Source: Natronobacterium haloterrestre (lineage in GTDB: Archaea; Halobacteriota; Halobacteria; Halobacteriales; Natrialbaceae). Taken from it: a stretch of DNA of 64,000 nt. The stretch lies in NCBI RefSeq assembly GCF_900112205.1, contig NZ_FOKW01000003.1, positions 248,001-312,000 of the forward strand. Direction: 5' to 3'. The notes below the pieces were generated by a model, which saw only the letters and a list, made by a program, of their open reading frames with translations, made no database searches and was not told the origin of the DNA. This document shows positions 63,417 through 64,000 of this stretch, piece by piece. Each line of letters opens with the position of its first letter. Positions within the stretch are counted from its first letter, which is position 1. The translations under genes and the position numbers were made by a program.

Positions 63417-64000
63417 ATGAGTGCCGACGAAGAACTCGCGAAGGACATCGGCCCGCTCGCCGCGCTGACGATCGGGATCGGGACGATGATCGGTGCCGGA
63501 ATCTTTGTGCTTCCCGGAACGGCCGTCGGGGAACTCGGTCCGCTCGCTTCGCTCGCGTTCGTCATTGGCGGCTGTATCGCCCTTCTAACCGCGCTGTCGG
63601 CGTCGGAACTGGGGACCGCGATGCCCGTTTCCGGCGGGGCATACTACTACGTCAACCAGGGGCTGGGCCCGCTGTTCGGCTCGATCGCCGGCTGGGGGAA
63701 CTGGATGGGACTTGCCTTCGCCTCGGCGTTTTACATGTACGGTTTCGGCGAGTACGTGAACGGTTTCGTGGCCGTCTCCGGCGTGACGGTCGGCCCGCTT
63801 GCCCTCAAGCCGGCTCAGATCATTGGTCTGGTCGGTGCCGTGTTCTTCATCGCCGTCAACTACGTCGGGGCGAAAGAGACGGGACAGATCCAGAACGTCA
63901 TCGTCATCACCCTACTCGCGATTCTGTCGGTTTTCACCCTGTTCGGCCTCCTCAACGCGGACGTCGAGACGCTGCGACCGTTCGATCCCTTCGGCTGGGA
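63417..64000 (+). CDS. APC-superfamily amino acid permease (3' truncated)
   Basis: The first 194 residues of a permease; the window ends inside the gene. LTIGIGTMIGAGIFVLPGTA (about residues 17-36) is the TM1 unwound region that binds the amino-acid backbone. ALSASELGTAMPVSGGAYYYV (about 59-79) is the second consensus. About five helices are visible. Haloarchaeal members often carry a C-terminal UspA domain, but that part is outside. The ATG at 63417 opens MSADEELAKDIG, typical of this group. Confidence 0.9.
   Translation, partial: MSADEELAKDIGPLAALTIGIGTMIGAGIFVLPGTAVGELGPLASLAFVIGGCIALLTALSASELGTAMPVSGGAYYYVNQGLGPLFGSIAGWGNWMGLAFASAFYMYGFGEYVNGFVAVSGVTVGPLALKPAQIIGLVGAVFFIAVNYVGAKETGQIQNVIVITLLAILSVFTLFGLLNADVETLRPFDPFGW

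Overview
This window is chromosomal DNA of a halophilic archaeon (class Halobacteria, probably a Natrialbales or Haloarcula-like lineage). The evidence is high G+C with strong codon bias, very acidic proteins, TATA boxes about 25-32 bases upstream of start codons with almost no leader, and archaeal markers: a 20S proteasome beta subunit, deoxyhypusine synthase, a geranylgeranyl reductase, a family 4-type uracil-DNA glycosylase, TrmB and DUF555/DUF63/DUF790 proteins. The opening pair (mesaconyl-CoA hydratase end plus a CitE-like lyase) points to the methylaspartate cycle of acetate assimilation. I see no rRNA, CRISPR array, intact IS element or replication origin.

Layout. 0-7.2 kb: methylaspartate-cycle genes, a tRNA-Ser with T-arm copies behind it, a uracil-DNA glycosylase, an Mrp-type Fe-S carrier and an AAC(3)-like enzyme. 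7.25-8.94 kb: an AT-rich, gene-poor island with one putative lipoprotein and decayed sequence. 8.9-18 kb: an eIF2B-family protein, a DUF389 membrane protein, then ThuA, a Gfo/Idh/MocA dehydrogenase and a complete sugar ABC importer, the same gene content as the bacterial thuEFGKAB trehalose locus. 18-34.8 kb: mainly housekeeping genes (acyl-CoA synthetase, proteasome beta, DUF790 nuclease, NSUN RNA methyltransferase, geranylgeranyl reductase, amidase, aldo/keto reductase) and a soluble PAS transducer. A 470-base run of short hairpins lies beside psmB. 35-44 kb: a PAPS-reductase-family protein, UDP-GlcNAc 2-epimerase, a monothiol glutaredoxin, a PQQ-type sugar dehydrogenase lipoprotein, deoxyhypusine synthase, a zinc hydrolase and a BASS/ACR3-type carrier. 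44-46.7 kb: a dihydrolipoyl dehydrogenase carrying its own lipoyl domain, next to an OsmC-family protein. 46.8-53.6 kb: DUF309, a 43-residue zinc ribbon, tRNA-Leu, an HTTM protein, an inositol-phosphatase-family enzyme, DoxX, DUF63 and a TrmB regulator. 53.7-64 kb: a membrane-export pair (COG1361-type anchored protein plus RND/MMPL permease) divergent from TrmB, then a two-TM channel with RCK domains, TrkH-TrkA and the start of an APC permease.

Most interesting signals: (i) the lipoyl-E3 fusion beside OsmC, a possible self-contained lipoamide-dependent peroxidase; (ii) an 81-bp palindromic element in two identical copies 39.6 kb apart plus one diverged copy, each abutting a TGA stop at the same base; (iii) both tRNA genes followed by one inverted and one direct copy of their own T-arm; (iv) two very short leader ORFs overlapping the next gene by GTGA or ATGA, each behind a plausible promoter; (v) several perfect or near-perfect palindromes in promoters that look like operators; (vi) the archaeal thu-like sugar locus.
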